A stretch of 25,277 bases of DNA from Actinocrinis sp035650855 (GCF_035650855.1 NZ_DASRGV010000221.1:1-25277); one strand, 5' to 3'. Counted from the stretch's first letter, positions 7,274-14,933 are shown. Made by a program: numbers and translations. Notes: generated by a model not told the origin, from the letters alone.

Positions 7274-8038
7274 TCAGTTCGGTTCAGGCTGCCGAGCGCG
7301 CACCTCGTCGCGCGGCGGCCTGGAGAGCAACTCCGTGGCGGTGCTGGTGCCGTCGGCGACTTGCCGGGCGAGGTCGGACAGGTGCAGGTTGTGGTCGCGG
7401 GAGTAGGCGCGCAACAGGGCGAAGGCCTCATCCACGGTGATGCGGCGGCGTTCCGCGAGCACGCCCTTGGCCTGCTCGATCGTGATGCGGCTGTTGAGCG
7501 CCTGCTGAAGTTGGGTCGCGAGCAGTTCGGCCTGCTGGACGCTGCGTTGAGCCAGGATCCCGATGGTGGCCACGTCCGCAAGCGCCTGCCCGGTGCGCAC
7601 GTCGGCGTCGCTGAGCGTACCGGGACGGGCGACGAACAGATTCAACGCTCCGATGATCGTGGCGCGCAGCCGCATCGGCAGGGCGTGCACCGAAACGAAA
7701 CCGGTGGCCTGGGCAGCGTCGGCGAAGCGGGGCCAGCGCTCCTGACTCGCCGCGAGGTCGGCGTTGATCACCTGGCTACCGCTGCGGAAGGCATCCATAC
7801 AGGGGCCTGCGTCGGCCTGCAGCTCGAACAGTTCCAGCAGACGCGCGCTCTCCGTAGACGCGGCGGTGGCGTGCAGTTGCCCGTACTGGTCGGCCAGCAT
7901 CAGCCCAGCGGCGTCCACGTCGAGCAGTTGCACGCACCGCCCTGCCACAGTGTGCAAGAACTCGATGACGTCGAATTCGTCGACGAGGGTATCGGCTGCC
8001 TCGACAAACGCCTCGATCAACTGCTCTTCACGGGTCAC
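7274..8038 (-). CDS. GAF-ANTAR RNA-binding antiterminator regulator (copy 1)
   Basis: Cytosolic regulator of 254 residues: an N-terminal GAF sensor domain (about 15-165) and a C-terminal ANTAR domain (about 180-240). ANTAR domains bind paired hairpins in nascent RNA and block termination; the GAF part senses an unknown signal. The ANTAR core is LNSRITIEQAKGVLAERRR followed by DEAFALLRAYSRDHN and LSDLARQVADG. Two GTG codons lie two codons apart. The second was chosen because GAGGG is 7 bp upstream of it but almost touches the first. It lies 64 bp after a second GAF-ANTAR gene on the same strand and is a close paralogue of the gene at 16.8 kb, which keeps the same order and start. Confidence 0.93.
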   Translation of the reverse strand: MTREEQLIEAFVEAADTLVDEFDVIEFLHTVAGRCVQLLDVDAAGLMLADQYGQLHATAASTESARLLELFELQADAGPCMDAFRSGSQVINADLAASQERWPRFADAAQATGFVSVHALPMRLRATIIGALNLFVARPGTLSDADVRTGQALADVATIGILAQRSVQQAELLATQLQQALNSRITIEQAKGVLAERRRITVDEAFALLRAYSRDHNLHLSDLARQVADGTSTATELLSRPPRDEVRARQPEPN

Positions 8039-8102
8039 GGTCACGCCCTCACGATAGGCCCTTCAGTGCGGCTCGGGCAGCGCCGTGCCGCACACGGATG
8101 TG

Positions 8103-8816
8103 TTACCGGTTGTGGTCGTCGAAACGCAGACGGCGGGCCACCACGTCTGCGGCGACCTGCGAGATCGGGCGGCCGTCGGCGTAGGCGTGCGCGCGAAGCC
8201 GCACCAGGGCCTCGGCCAGACTCACCCCGAGCTGCGCGCTGATCATGCCGGTGGCCTGGTGGACCTCGACCCGGTAGGTCGCGACAGGCGCCCAGCCCGG
8301 TTGCGGAGCGTCGTCGGCGCGGTCGGTCCAGGTGAACTGCCGGTGCGCCAGCAGCAGGGTGATCGCGCCGGCCAGGGCGAAGGCATCTGTCAGGGCGCCG
8401 TCGACAAGCGGTCCCGGGACGGCGCGGTGGGCCAGCAGCGCGCCAACACCAATCGCCCCGATCCGCAGCGGCAACGCGAAGACCGCGCGCACCCCCAATC
8501 CGGTGGCGGCGGGGACGAACATCGGCCAGCGGGCCGTCTCGGCGGCCAGGTCGGGCACCAGTACCGGCGCCCCGGCGGCGGCGTCAATGCCGGGGCCATG
8601 GCCGAGGGTGAACTGCAGTTCCTCCAACTTGGCGCTGACCGTCTCCGGTCCCCAGGCCAACACCGGGCCCGTGGGCCCGGTGCCCAGCGCGGCATAGATT
8701 CCGTCGACTCCCAACACGGCTGCGGCCTCGACGGCCACCGACTGCGGCAGGTTCGCGCCGCGCTCTCGGTCGCCGTCCAGCAGTGCTAGGACCGCAGCCA
8801 TCCGATCGCTGACCAA
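8103..8816 (-). CDS. GAF-ANTAR regulator, shorter type (copy 1)
   Basis: A 237-residue protein with a GAF-like domain (about 15-160, ending FVPAATGLGVRAVFALPLRIG and AFALAGAITLLL) and an ANTAR domain (about 180-235, EVHQATGMISAQLGVSLAEAL, RLRAHAYADGRPI). TTG is taken as start: AGGCGG lies about 9 bp upstream and the paralogue at 16.07 kb has GTG at the aligned position. It is upstream of, and probably co-transcribed with, the 254-residue GAF-ANTAR gene. Target RNA is unknown; no obvious paired ANTAR hairpins were identified nearby by eye. Confidence 0.9.
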   Translation of the reverse strand: MVSDRMAAVLALLDGDRERGANLPQSVAVEAAAVLGVDGIYAALGTGPTGPVLAWGPETVSAKLEELQFTLGHGPGIDAAAGAPVLVPDLAAETARWPMFVPAATGLGVRAVFALPLRIGAIGVGALLAHRAVPGPLVDGALTDAFALAGAITLLLAHRQFTWTDRADDAPQPGWAPVATYRVEVHQATGMISAQLGVSLAEALVRLRAHAYADGRPISQVAADVVARRLRFDDHNR

Positions 8817-9202
8817 AGCGTGACACCGCCTACCTCTGCCGTGATGCTGCGGGGCCCGACCGGCTGACTTTACTCAGTGCCCTACTCGATGTGCACAGGT
8901 CCGGCGGCGAAGGGCGCCGGATCCAGTCGGGAAGCCGGACCGTATCCCTGGCCGATAAGCGCCGCCTCAGCGTGGATCCAATCTCCTCGATGCAGCGGCA
9001 GTACGGGCCGGGTGTGTGTCACGGCGCCAGGCGATCAAGTAGGCGAGCACACGTTGGCTGAGTTGATAGTCGTGTTCTGCCTTGATCTGGTCGGTGCCGG
9101 CCCGCTGGGTTCCGGCTCGGCGGGATCAACGGGCGGCGTACGCGGCCTGGGTGGAGAGTAGCAGGATGAACGGGTTCATCCAGCGCCCTGCTCCCCGGCG
9201 AT
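8817..9202. other. Intergenic region homologous to 15.76-16.06 kb
   Basis: Contains no supported full-size gene, but the minus strand aligns in patches with the plus strand ahead of the second GAF-ANTAR pair. Shared strings are GGCCGCGTACGCCGC, TGATCGCCTGGC, CTGCATCGAG and TCCGGCGCCC. The duplicated segment therefore extends about 350 bp beyond the coding regions, including a possible micro-ORF (next entry) and presumably the promoter. Confidence 0.55.
9126..9179 (-). CDS. Possible 17-residue micro-ORF ending STQAAYAAR
   Basis: Reads MNPFILLLSTQAAYAAR, with AGGG about 8 bp before the ATG, starting 23 bp after the GlsB stop. A closely related reading (LPFILLPLLFSTQAAYAAP) lies at the equivalent place before the second GAF-ANTAR pair, at 15.76-15.84 kb, but has no ATG there. 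The hydrophobic stretch followed by AYAA resembles a short signal or leader peptide. It may instead be a conserved non-coding sequence. Confidence 0.3.
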   Translation of the reverse strand: MNPFILLLSTQAAYAAR

Positions 9203-9487
9203 TCACCGGCGCACACTGCGCCGCCCTCCGCGCTGGCCCTCCACCAGGTGCACGGCACCGAGCAGCACGACCGATCCGGCCAGCGCGGTGATCCAGGTGG
9301 ACAGGTTGAAGAAACCCTGCAGGCTGTGAACGTGGAAGAACTTGGTGGCCAGCCAGCCACCGAGCAGCGCGCCGGCGATGCCGATCAGCGAGGTGATGAT
9401 GATGCCGTGCGACGCACGGCGGCTGACGAGGCGTTCGGCAACGGCGCCGGCGATGATTCCCAACACGATCCAGGCGATGACGCCCAT
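9203..9487 (-). CDS. GlsB/YeaQ/YmgE (transglycosylase-associated) membrane protein
   Basis: Small stress-associated membrane protein of 94 residues. It shows the family layout: helix 1 MGVIAWIVLGIIAGAVAERL, a cytosolic turn with the ASHGI string in place of the usual PGGI, helix 2 IITSLIGIAGALLGGWLATKF, and helix 3 ITALAGSVVLLGAVHLV. The start was placed at MGVIAW, with GGGAG 6 bp upstream; the upstream extension in the same frame is not family-like. The C-terminus is Arg-rich and somewhat longer than usual. Members are induced by acid or general stress in several bacteria; exact function is unknown. A possible small ORF lies upstream on the same strand. Confidence 0.92.
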   Translation of the reverse strand: MGVIAWIVLGIIAGAVAERLVSRRASHGIIITSLIGIAGALLGGWLATKFFHVHSLQGFFNLSTWITALAGSVVLLGAVHLVEGQRGGRRSVRR

Positions 9488-9543
9488 GAAGACTCCCAGA
9501 TGAGATGACTGCGTTCGAAGAAGCGCCCACATCCACCACGCGG

Positions 9544-9741
9544 TCATCCCACGGCGCCGGCCGCACTCGCCCTGGGGCGCATCGCCGAGGGTCGAACCGG
9601 TCCACGCACAGAAAAACCCCGAATCGTCGGAGAAGATCCGTGAGGGTGGTGGATGTTCTCGCCGCCGGGGTCCGGAGTGACCTGCTCAGCGTACTGCCTC
9701 GAAACCGGTCGGACCAGAATAAAGGTGCGAACGCCGGACAC
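9544..9741 (-). CDS. Possible small ORF carrying the RQYxExVTPDPGG motif (copy 1)
   Basis: A 65-codon frame with a GTG start. Residues 15-28 (RQYAEQVTPDPGGE) match RQYIEGVTPDPGGA encoded on the minus strand near 22.77 kb. The DNA around this motif is also shared (GCCGCCGGGGTCCGG then GTGAC, GTACTGCC on the plus strand). The rest is Arg/Pro-rich and may not be coding. In both places a gene for a small membrane protein follows on the same strand. The ribosome binding site is weak. The other strand of 9488-9987 holds nothing I can support. Confidence 0.33.
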   Translation of the reverse strand: MSGVRTFILVRPVSRQYAEQVTPDPGGENIHHPHGSSPTIRGFSVRGPVRPSAMRPRASAAGAVG

Positions 9742-9987
9742 GATCCGACTGTCAATCCCGCACGGAAGGACACAACCTGCGACAGCACAGATCGCAGGGC
9801 GATGCGATGCGGGCTGTTAGGTGGTTTCAGCTCGGAAGGTTTCGAGTATGGTCAAGGTAGCTTATGACGCTCCGGACCCTGGCGCCGCGATTCCGGCGCA
9901 GGAGGCGTCAGGGTGTGCGGCCCGTGCGCAATCCGGCCGCGCACCATCACGCGCTCGGTGCTGCACACCCGAAGCGTGAGGCCATTC

Positions 9988-10374
9988 ATGGACGTATTCC
10001 CCACCCGACGTGACGAGCACATACACATGATCGCCGTACGCGGCGAGATCGACCTGGCTACCGCCGGCGATCTACTGCTGCGGCTGCGGGCGCTGGCCGA
10101 GCCGGTGAGCGGCCCGATCCTGCTGGACCTGTCCCAGATCACGTTCATCAACTTCGCCGGTCTGCGTACGTTGCGGGCCTTCGACCAGCACGTGACGACG
10201 GCCGGAGGCAGCGTGCACGTGGCTGCCGTCTCCCTCCCGGTCGCCCGGCTGTTCGAGCTGGTCGCACTCCATCAGGACGATGCGAACGTTGCCGACCCGC
10301 CCCCGCTCGATGCCATGCCTCCTTCCGCCGCGGGTCGGGAAACGCCCGGCGTGTGCGCGATTGCAGGCGTCTGA
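9988..10374 (+). CDS. STAS-domain protein (anti-sigma factor antagonist-like)
   Basis: A 128-residue protein with a STAS fold at about 8-105: VRGEIDLATAGDLLLRLRAL, then LLDLSQITFINFAGLRTL, then GSVHVAAVSLPVARLFELV. STAS antagonists bind anti-sigma kinases and release sigma factors in partner switching. The ATG has GTGAGG 6 bp upstream. The usual phosphorylatable Ser in the D-S-(S/A)-G-L turn is replaced: the turn reads N55-F56-A57-G58-L59. It therefore cannot be regulated by the classical serine phosphorylation and may be constitutively active, or have another partner. The last 20 residues are Pro/Ala-rich with no motif. The gene stands alone between long intergenic regions. Confidence 0.88.
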   Translation: MDVFPTRRDEHIHMIAVRGEIDLATAGDLLLRLRALAEPVSGPILLDLSQITFINFAGLRTLRAFDQHVTTAGGSVHVAAVSLPVARLFELVALHQDDANVADPPPLDAMPPSAAGRETPGVCAIAGV

Positions 10375-10604
10375 TGCTCCGGAGCGCGCCGGCCCTCGCG
10401 CCAGAGGTCTGTGACCGATCTCCACGTGACGTCGCGCCCAACTCGACGGCAACGAGCGACACGCGCCCGCGCCGCTCATCCCGCCCGTGAAATCAATACC
10501 CTTGTCATGAACGGACGGAGGGACGCGCGGAACACGGCACCGGGGTAGGGAGCCCCCTATCGCTTGCCGCGCGATCGATACATACTCGGACTAGAACACG
10601 TATC

Positions 10605-10699
10605 CACGCAGCCCGATCGAGTTCCCGATCAGGTCTAGACCCTACGCCGGTCTCGCGAACCGCCTCGCTGCCTGTCCTTCCTGCGCTAGGTGAATCCCT
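10605..10699 (+). promoter_or_regulatory. Palindromic leader element, copy B (dre-like GGTCTAGACC)
   Basis: GGTCTAGACC at 10632-10641 is followed by TACGCCGGTCTCG, CCGCCTCGCTGC and an AGGTGA ribosome binding site 6 bp before GTGGCGACG, closely matching copy A in front of the desaturase. Upstream CACGCAG and GAGTT are shared as well. The gene it drives is unclear, so it may be a duplicated promoter left behind. The remainder of 10375-10604 shows nothing I can support. Confidence 0.55.
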
Positions 10700-10906
10700 G
10701 TGGCGACGCCATCCTCCAGCGACATCGGGCGTGCACCGACCGTCAACCCCCGCACCGCGTCGGGGCGGTATGCCGCATATCCGGACGGCGTGGTCGTCCT
10801 GGTTCGGCGCACCGCGCGGCGCACCCGCTCCCCTTCGTTCCCACCCCTGCGTATGCGGCGTGACCGCTTCGGCACACGGCCCGGGCCAGGCCGCCGGCAA
10901 CGGTGA
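10700..10906 (+). CDS. Possible 68-residue ORF behind leader copy B
   Basis: GTG start with AGGTGA 6 bp upstream, in the same leader context as the desaturase start (VATP here against VATAP there). The frame reads VATPSSSDIGRAPTVNPRTA, then becomes Arg-rich (VLVRRTARRTRSPSF). I recognise no domain. It could be a short real protein, or a duplicated desaturase 5' end joined to unrelated sequence. 10907-11034 holds nothing recognisable. Confidence 0.35.
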   Translation: MATPSSSDIGRAPTVNPRTASGRYAAYPDGVVVLVRRTARRTRSPSFPPLRMRRDRFGTRPGPGRRQR

Positions 10907-11034
10907 CCGCGTCACCGGCCGTACCCGAGGCCGCCACGCCATACAGCGCAGCCAGAGGCCGTCAAGCGCCGACTTCAAGTGCTGAGTCGCTGGTGCATTT
11001 CGTGATCCGATCGGCATCCTGCCATAGACGCCGC

Positions 11035-12186
11035 TCAAACCAGCCGGCCGCAGGTGCGGACCGCCTCGGCCCGCACGAGATCCAGGAACACCGCATCCGT
11101 ATCATCCTCACGGGCCTCGGGTCCCGCTTCGGCGTCGGTGCGCCCGCGCTCGTCGCTGTCGCCATCCTTGGCTTGTTCATAGAGCAGGCGACAGCCGTGG
11201 ATCCCGGCGAGCAGATCCTCAAGCAGGTCCAGCGCGGGGCGGGAGGGATCGAGCGGGGTGGCGCGCAATTCGGCGAGCATGTCCCGGGCCAGCTCCTGGT
11301 CCTCCTCGTCAGCGTCCGGGTCCTGCGCCCGGCCCACCACCCGGGCAACCGCGTCCACCAGCCCGGCCGGGTCGGGGATGATCCCCTCGGCGACCAGCAT
11401 CGCCTCGCGGACCAGCGCGGTGACCGCCTCGCGGGGACTCGCCCCGTCCTCGATCAGATGCAGCACCAGAGTCGGGGTGGCGTGTGCCAGCGCCTCAATG
11501 TCACTGGACTGCTCCACCACATGCCGCAGGTCCGTGCCCGAGGCGAATGCGGCCACGACGGCGGCCGCGTGCAGCCAGTGCGCGGCAGCCACCGCAGCGG
11601 CCGTCGGGTCGATCCGCGTGAACAACTCGTCCCCGCCCGACAGGTCGGCCGCCAACAACCGGTCGGCCTCGGCCACCTGGAGCGGGGATGCATCCGCCCG
11701 GCTCACGACCACCGCCTGACGGGCACGCCCGACCAACTCCCCGCGCTCGGCGGCCTCGATCGAGGCCAGTTCCTCCCCCGCCTCCAGCACCACCGAGTCG
11801 GTCAGCTCGCTGCGCCCGATCGCGTGCAGAGCGCGCCCAACCCGATGCGCGGTCTCCTCGACCGCGACATACGACTGGACGATCATGCCGTGCTCGGGCA
11901 GGTTCGGAGAGCGGATCGCGTGCGGGACCTTCGCGAACGCCTCGCGTTCACACTGACGCAACCAGCCCTCGCTGTTCTCCTCCAGGCCGTCGGCGGCGCT
12001 GACCGGGTGAGTGTAGGTATGCCAGGCCGCATCCGAAAATCCGCTCAGCGCCATCGCGAGCGCCCCCGCCAGCCCTGGCGGGCATTCCCCGGGCAGCGCC
12101 GCGACCGTGATCGCCGTATCGCCAGCGCCGGTCGCCCAACTGGCCGTCAGTACTCCGCGCTCCAGGTCTATCGCATACCGTGTCAC
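11035..12186 (-). CDS. Hypothetical protein, 383 residues, Ala-rich
   Basis: No family recognised. The protein is acidic, rich in Ala, Glu and Asp, and mostly predicted helical, with no signal peptide or membrane helix. Notable parts are AVAAAHWLHAAAVVAAFASG (about 200-220), a LRHVVEQSSDIEALAHATPT stretch, and an Asp/Glu-rich C-terminal region (DPDADEEDQE near 295; EAGPEAREDDTD near 360). The start is well supported: GTG with AGGAGGT 6 bp upstream, the best ribosome binding site in the window. Codon use looks like the neighbouring genes. It is a single gene, convergent with the STAS gene on its left. A role in signalling is only a guess from the neighbours. Confidence 0.82.
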   Translation of the reverse strand: MTRYAIDLERGVLTASWATGAGDTAITVAALPGECPPGLAGALAMALSGFSDAAWHTYTHPVSAADGLEENSEGWLRQCEREAFAKVPHAIRSPNLPEHGMIVQSYVAVEETAHRVGRALHAIGRSELTDSVVLEAGEELASIEAAERGELVGRARQAVVVSRADASPLQVAEADRLLAADLSGGDELFTRIDPTAAAVAAAHWLHAAAVVAAFASGTDLRHVVEQSSDIEALAHATPTLVLHLIEDGASPREAVTALVREAMLVAEGIIPDPAGLVDAVARVVGRAQDPDADEEDQELARDMLAELRATPLDPSRPALDLLEDLLAGIHGCRLLYEQAKDGDSDERGRTDAEAGPEAREDDTDAVFLDLVRAEAVRTCGRLV

Positions 12187-12314
12187 TCCGACCTCCTCAC
12201 GTGGCCAGCCCCTCCGCTGACGATGATCGTCCGCATCCCCTTATTACCCGGCCGCTGTAGACGGACCCACTCCCACCCCTGTCGAACCGAGACGACGATG
12301 CCGACTCGCGGCCC

Positions 12315-12419
12315 ATCCGCCCTTGGTCAGGTCGCGCGCCTGGTTCTTGTCGAGCGTGAGCCGCACGCCGTTCTCACGTCCGCCACCACGCCGATCGGGA
12401 TGGCGACCCGCTTGTAGCC
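12315..12419 (-). pseudogene. Remnant of a PRC-barrel gene C-terminus (one-base deletion)
   Basis: The minus strand reads GYKRVAIPIGVVADV and, after a one-base frame change, ENGVRLTLDKNQARDLTKGG. This matches the C-terminus of the intact PRC-barrel protein at 24.5-25.1 kb (RKRVAIPISAVASAKSGVQL, then TLSKDQVRDLPP). Restoring one base in GACGTGAGAAC makes the frame continuous. Only the last 35 or so codons remain. The decayed DNA also supplies the stop codon of the overlapping STAS reading frame. Confidence 0.75.
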
Positions 12420-13096
12420 CCATCGCGACCAGGCACATCCTCACGGCTGTATTCGTAGCCTTGTTCATGCCAGGCCTGCGTAAGGGGCCGCACGCGCGGC
12501 GGTCCAGCAGGCAGAAATTCACGTCGCGGCGGAGCACTGCGACGGACGAGGAACGGCGAGTGCCTGCGCGCCGCAGCCAGTACATTTCCGATGGAAATGA
12601 GCGGCCGCGACACCTGCACCACCCGAACGCCCTGACCGCCACCGCTGGAGCCGTCTATGCACACGGCGCGGACCAGAGGCTGCCGCGTTTCACCGAACCG
12701 GCGGACCAGGACAGAGGCTAAGTGCCGTGGCGGAGCGTCGAGCGCGTCTTCGAGCGTGCGATAGACCGGCAGCCGCCTGATCAGGCGCCGAATGTGCGGG
12801 CCCCGGTACGTTCGCCGGCGCACACCGATCAAGCGGGCCCACCCACCGCGCTCGTGCGCCTGGACCGCGGCGGCGAGCAGCACCCCCGACCCGTGTGCAT
12901 CGATGAAACTGAGCGGAGCGAGATCGAAGACGAGCCGACACTGTCCCCGCGCGGCCAACTCGGCGAGCTGCGCACGCAGCGCCGGGGCGGTGAAGACGTC
13001 CAACTCGCCACACAGGCTCAGCACCACGCAACCGGGCACCGTCACATCGTGCACAAACAGTCCGCTGGCCATGACTGCCCCATCCCTCGCACGCAT
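12374..13096 (-). CDS. STAS-domain protein with unrelated C-terminal extension
   Basis: The first 125 residues form a STAS domain: VVLSLCGELDVFTAPALRAQ, CRLVFDLAPLSFIDAHGSGV, then a RLIRRLPVYRTLEDALDAP end. As in the STAS protein at 10.0 kb, the phosphorylatable Ser is missing (D66-A67-H68-G69). The ATG at 13096 was chosen for AGGT 6 bp upstream; ATG 13072 is an alternative. STAS proteins usually end near here, but this frame runs about 115 codons further through Arg/Pro-rich sequence and ends inside the PRC-barrel remnant in a different frame. The extension is thus probably read-through into decayed DNA after loss of the native stop. Domain call is firm; the true C-terminus is not. Confidence 0.75.
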   Translation of the reverse strand: MRARDGAVMASGLFVHDVTVPGCVVLSLCGELDVFTAPALRAQLAELAARGQCRLVFDLAPLSFIDAHGSGVLLAAAVQAHERGGWARLIGVRRRTYRGPHIRRLIRRLPVYRTLEDALDAPPRHLASVLVRRFGETRQPLVRAVCIDGSSGGGQGVRVVQVSRPLISIGNVLAAARRHSPFLVRRSAPPRREFLPAGPPRVRPLTQAWHEQGYEYSREDVPGRDGATSGSPSRSAWWRT

Positions 13097-13175
13097 GTGC
13101 TTACCTGCGAGCCCAGGGTCTGGAGACTGCAATAGGACTCTACCCGCCCAAGCCTGACAAAGCGCTGCACTCGAG

Positions 13176-13305
13176 CTCCAGACATCACACCCGACTGCCG
13201 CGCTCACAGCCCGAATACGGACGAGCAGGCCCCCGGGCAGCAATGGCAAGCTGGAGTAGCAGAAGCGGCATGCAGGCGCCGGCCCGCGGTCGCGCGGTCT
13301 AGTCC
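13176..13305 (+). pseudogene. Remnant of a LapA gene 3' end plus leader core (copy G)
   Basis: Aligns with the 3' end and downstream flank of the LapA gene (6173-6300). Shared strings are TCACACCCGACT, ACGGACGAGCAGGC, GGCAATGGCAAGCTGGAGT (stop one codon early here) and GGCATGCAGGCGCCGGCCCG. The fragment then runs into GGTCTAGTCC at 13296-13305 followed by GCCGGTCTC, a degraded form of the palindromic leader. No promoter or start is left, so this is not a working gene. Confidence 0.8.
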
Positions 13306-13445
13306 GCCGGTCTCCAGACCGGGCTGATAGGGATCTTTGAACCACAGCTGGAGTGCAAGGCTGAAACGGCCAGACGCCTTCGGCTTCGCGGGAGACGGGA
13401 GTTCCACCCGGTGAGGTGTTGCCGGGGGAAGGATCTCTCCGGGGT

Positions 13446-14165
13446 TCAGAGCCCGGCGACGACGCGTCGTAGTGTGCCTGGCGCGATGCGCAGCATGGCG
13501 GGCATGACTTTCGTCTGACCGGGGAATGCCATCTTCCTGCGCCGCCGAAGAGCTTTCATCGTGACCGCCGCCACCTGTGCGGGAGTCAGCTTCTTCCCCG
13601 TGGCTTCGGCGTTCATGGGCGTGTCCGTAGACGGCGGGAGGACCTCGAGGACATGGGTGCCCTGCGGGGCGAGTTGACGGCGCAAGCCATCCGCGAAGCC
13701 GTGCAGGCCGGCCTTCACCGCGCCGTGGGTGGGCGCGCGAGTGGGCGAGACCAAAGCGAACCCCGAGGTGACGAATACGATCGCGTCGGGCGATGGCCAC
13801 CGCTCGAGCACTTCACCCGTCAAGTGGACGGGGGCGCTGAGATTCAACGCCACCTCGGCATCGAGAGTCGCGTTGGGGTTCTTGCCGGCAGCGTAGTCTC
13901 GTTCCTCGAACGTACCGGCGTTGTTGACCAACACGTCCAAACGCCCAAAGCGATCGGCGACCGCTTGCAACAACGCTGCCCGATCGGCTGCGTTGGTCAC
14001 ATCAGCCCGCACGGCCAGCGCCTGCGGGTGTGCCTGCGCGAATCGGTCAAGCGCAGCCTGCGAACGCCCGCAAACGACGACAGACGCCCCGAGCTGCACG
14101 AAGGACTGCGCGAGGCTCAAGCCGATGCCCGAGGTTCCGCCTGTGATGAGTACGGTCTGTGACAC
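13446..14165 (-). CDS. SDR-family oxidoreductase with catalytic Tyr replaced by His
   Basis: NAD(P)-binding Rossmann-fold protein of 239 residues. The cofactor motif TGGTSGIG (8-15), NNAG (81-84), the structural Asn 109 and Ser 134 are all present, and the layout resembles DltE-type short-chain dehydrogenases. The active-site motif YxxxK reads H147-G-A-V-K151, so the catalytic Tyr is His; unless this is compensated, classical SDR catalysis is unlikely. The GTG start was chosen for GGAGAGG 7 bp upstream and for the SQTVLITGG N-terminus; a longer upstream frame is not family-like. It is divergent from a TetR gene with two operators between them, so repression by that TetR is likely. Substrate unknown. 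Confidence 0.9.
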   Translation of the reverse strand: MSQTVLITGGTSGIGLSLAQSFVQLGASVVVCGRSQAALDRFAQAHPQALAVRADVTNAADRAALLQAVADRFGRLDVLVNNAGTFEERDYAAGKNPNATLDAEVALNLSAPVHLTGEVLERWPSPDAIVFVTSGFALVSPTRAPTHGAVKAGLHGFADGLRRQLAPQGTHVLEVLPPSTDTPMNAEATGKKLTPAQVAAVTMKALRRRRKMAFPGQTKVMPAMLRIAPGTLRRVVAGL

Positions 14166-14186
14166 GATACAGCCTCTCCGTATAAC

Positions 14187-14200
14187 GTACTGGTTGGTAC
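14187..14200. promoter_or_regulatory. TetR operator, proximal to SDR gene
   Basis: GTACTGGTTGGTAC is an imperfect palindrome with GTAC ends, 22 bp upstream of the SDR start. Together with the second site 33 bp away (centre to centre, about three helical turns), it forms a twin operator in the divergent promoter. Confidence 0.65.
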
Positions 14201-14219
14201 GAAACACGGTAGCACATCC

Positions 14220-14233
14220 GTACCGATCGGTAT
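14220..14233. promoter_or_regulatory. TetR operator, proximal to TetR gene
   Basis: GTACCGATCGGTAT contains the perfect palindrome TACCGATCGGTA and lies 20 bp before the TetR start. It fits the same TACYRRYYRGTA-type pattern as the first site. Its position suggests autoregulation. Confidence 0.7.
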
Positions 14234-14253
14234 CGAATGGGTAGGATGAAGAA

Positions 14254-14862
14254 ATGCCCTCCACGACACCGGCTTCTCCTGGCAGGCCTCGCGCGTTCGA
14301 CATCGACGAGGCACTCGATCGCGCAGTCCTGGTGTTTTGGTCAAAGGGTTTCGAGGGCGCCAGCCTTGACGACCTCACCGAAGCGATGGGTATCAGCCGC
14401 CCCAGCCTGTATAGGGCGTTCGGCAGCAAAGAAGACCTCTTCTACAAGGCGCTAGAGCGGTACACCGAGGGCTTGACCTCCTACTTCGCCCGAGCTCTAG
14501 CACAGCCCACAAGTGCAGCAGTGGCTACTGCCGTGCTCCACGGGGCGGTCGAAGCGGCAACCATGCCGGGATTCCCCGCGGGCTGCCTTGGCGTGCAGGG
14601 TGCGTTGGCTACCGGGGATGACAGCCGCCACGTCCGAGCCGCACTCATCGCATGGCGTGAGGATGGGATAGCCCACTTGACGCGCCGGTTTCAACAGGCG
14701 GTGGACGCCGGTGACCTTCCGCCTTCCACAGATCCCCATCTTCTCGCGCTCTACCTAAGAACAGTCGCCAACGGGATCGCCGTCCAGGCCGCGAGTGGTA
14801 GTTCCCGCCCTGAGCTGCTGCACGTCGCGAATCTCGCGTTGAACAACTGGCCAAAGCCGTAG
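14254..14862 (+). CDS. TetR/AcrR-family repressor of the divergent SDR gene
   Basis: DNA-binding regulator of 202 residues. The N-terminal helix-turn-helix (about 18-62) reads ALDRAVLVFWSKGFEGASLD then LTEAMGISRPSLYRAFGSKE. The C-terminal ligand domain carries the GCLGVQGALATGDD string found in one common TetR subgroup. The ATG has AGGA about 7 bp upstream. It is divergent from the SDR gene, and both starts face a twin operator. Such pairs usually act as a switch in which the ligand of the repressor is related to the enzyme substrate; here the enzyme lacks its catalytic Tyr, so the switch may have drifted. GC content looks slightly lower than that of the neighbours by eye. Confidence 0.93.
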   Translation: MPSTTPASPGRPRAFDIDEALDRAVLVFWSKGFEGASLDDLTEAMGISRPSLYRAFGSKEDLFYKALERYTEGLTSYFARALAQPTSAAVATAVLHGAVEAATMPGFPAGCLGVQGALATGDDSRHVRAALIAWREDGIAHLTRRFQQAVDAGDLPPSTDPHLLALYLRTVANGIAVQAASGSSRPELLHVANLALNNWPKP

Positions 14863-14933
14863 TCAGCCAGTACTCCGGCCCGGCATCCCAACGGGTATAG
14901 CGCAGCAGGCGCTGCATTCGGCCCGGGCCGGGC

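Noticed and set aside
10903..12417. A 504-codon plus-strand open frame
   Set aside because: It is antisense to the 383-residue gene, which has an excellent ribosome binding site; the plus frame is Arg/His/Gly-rich and has none.
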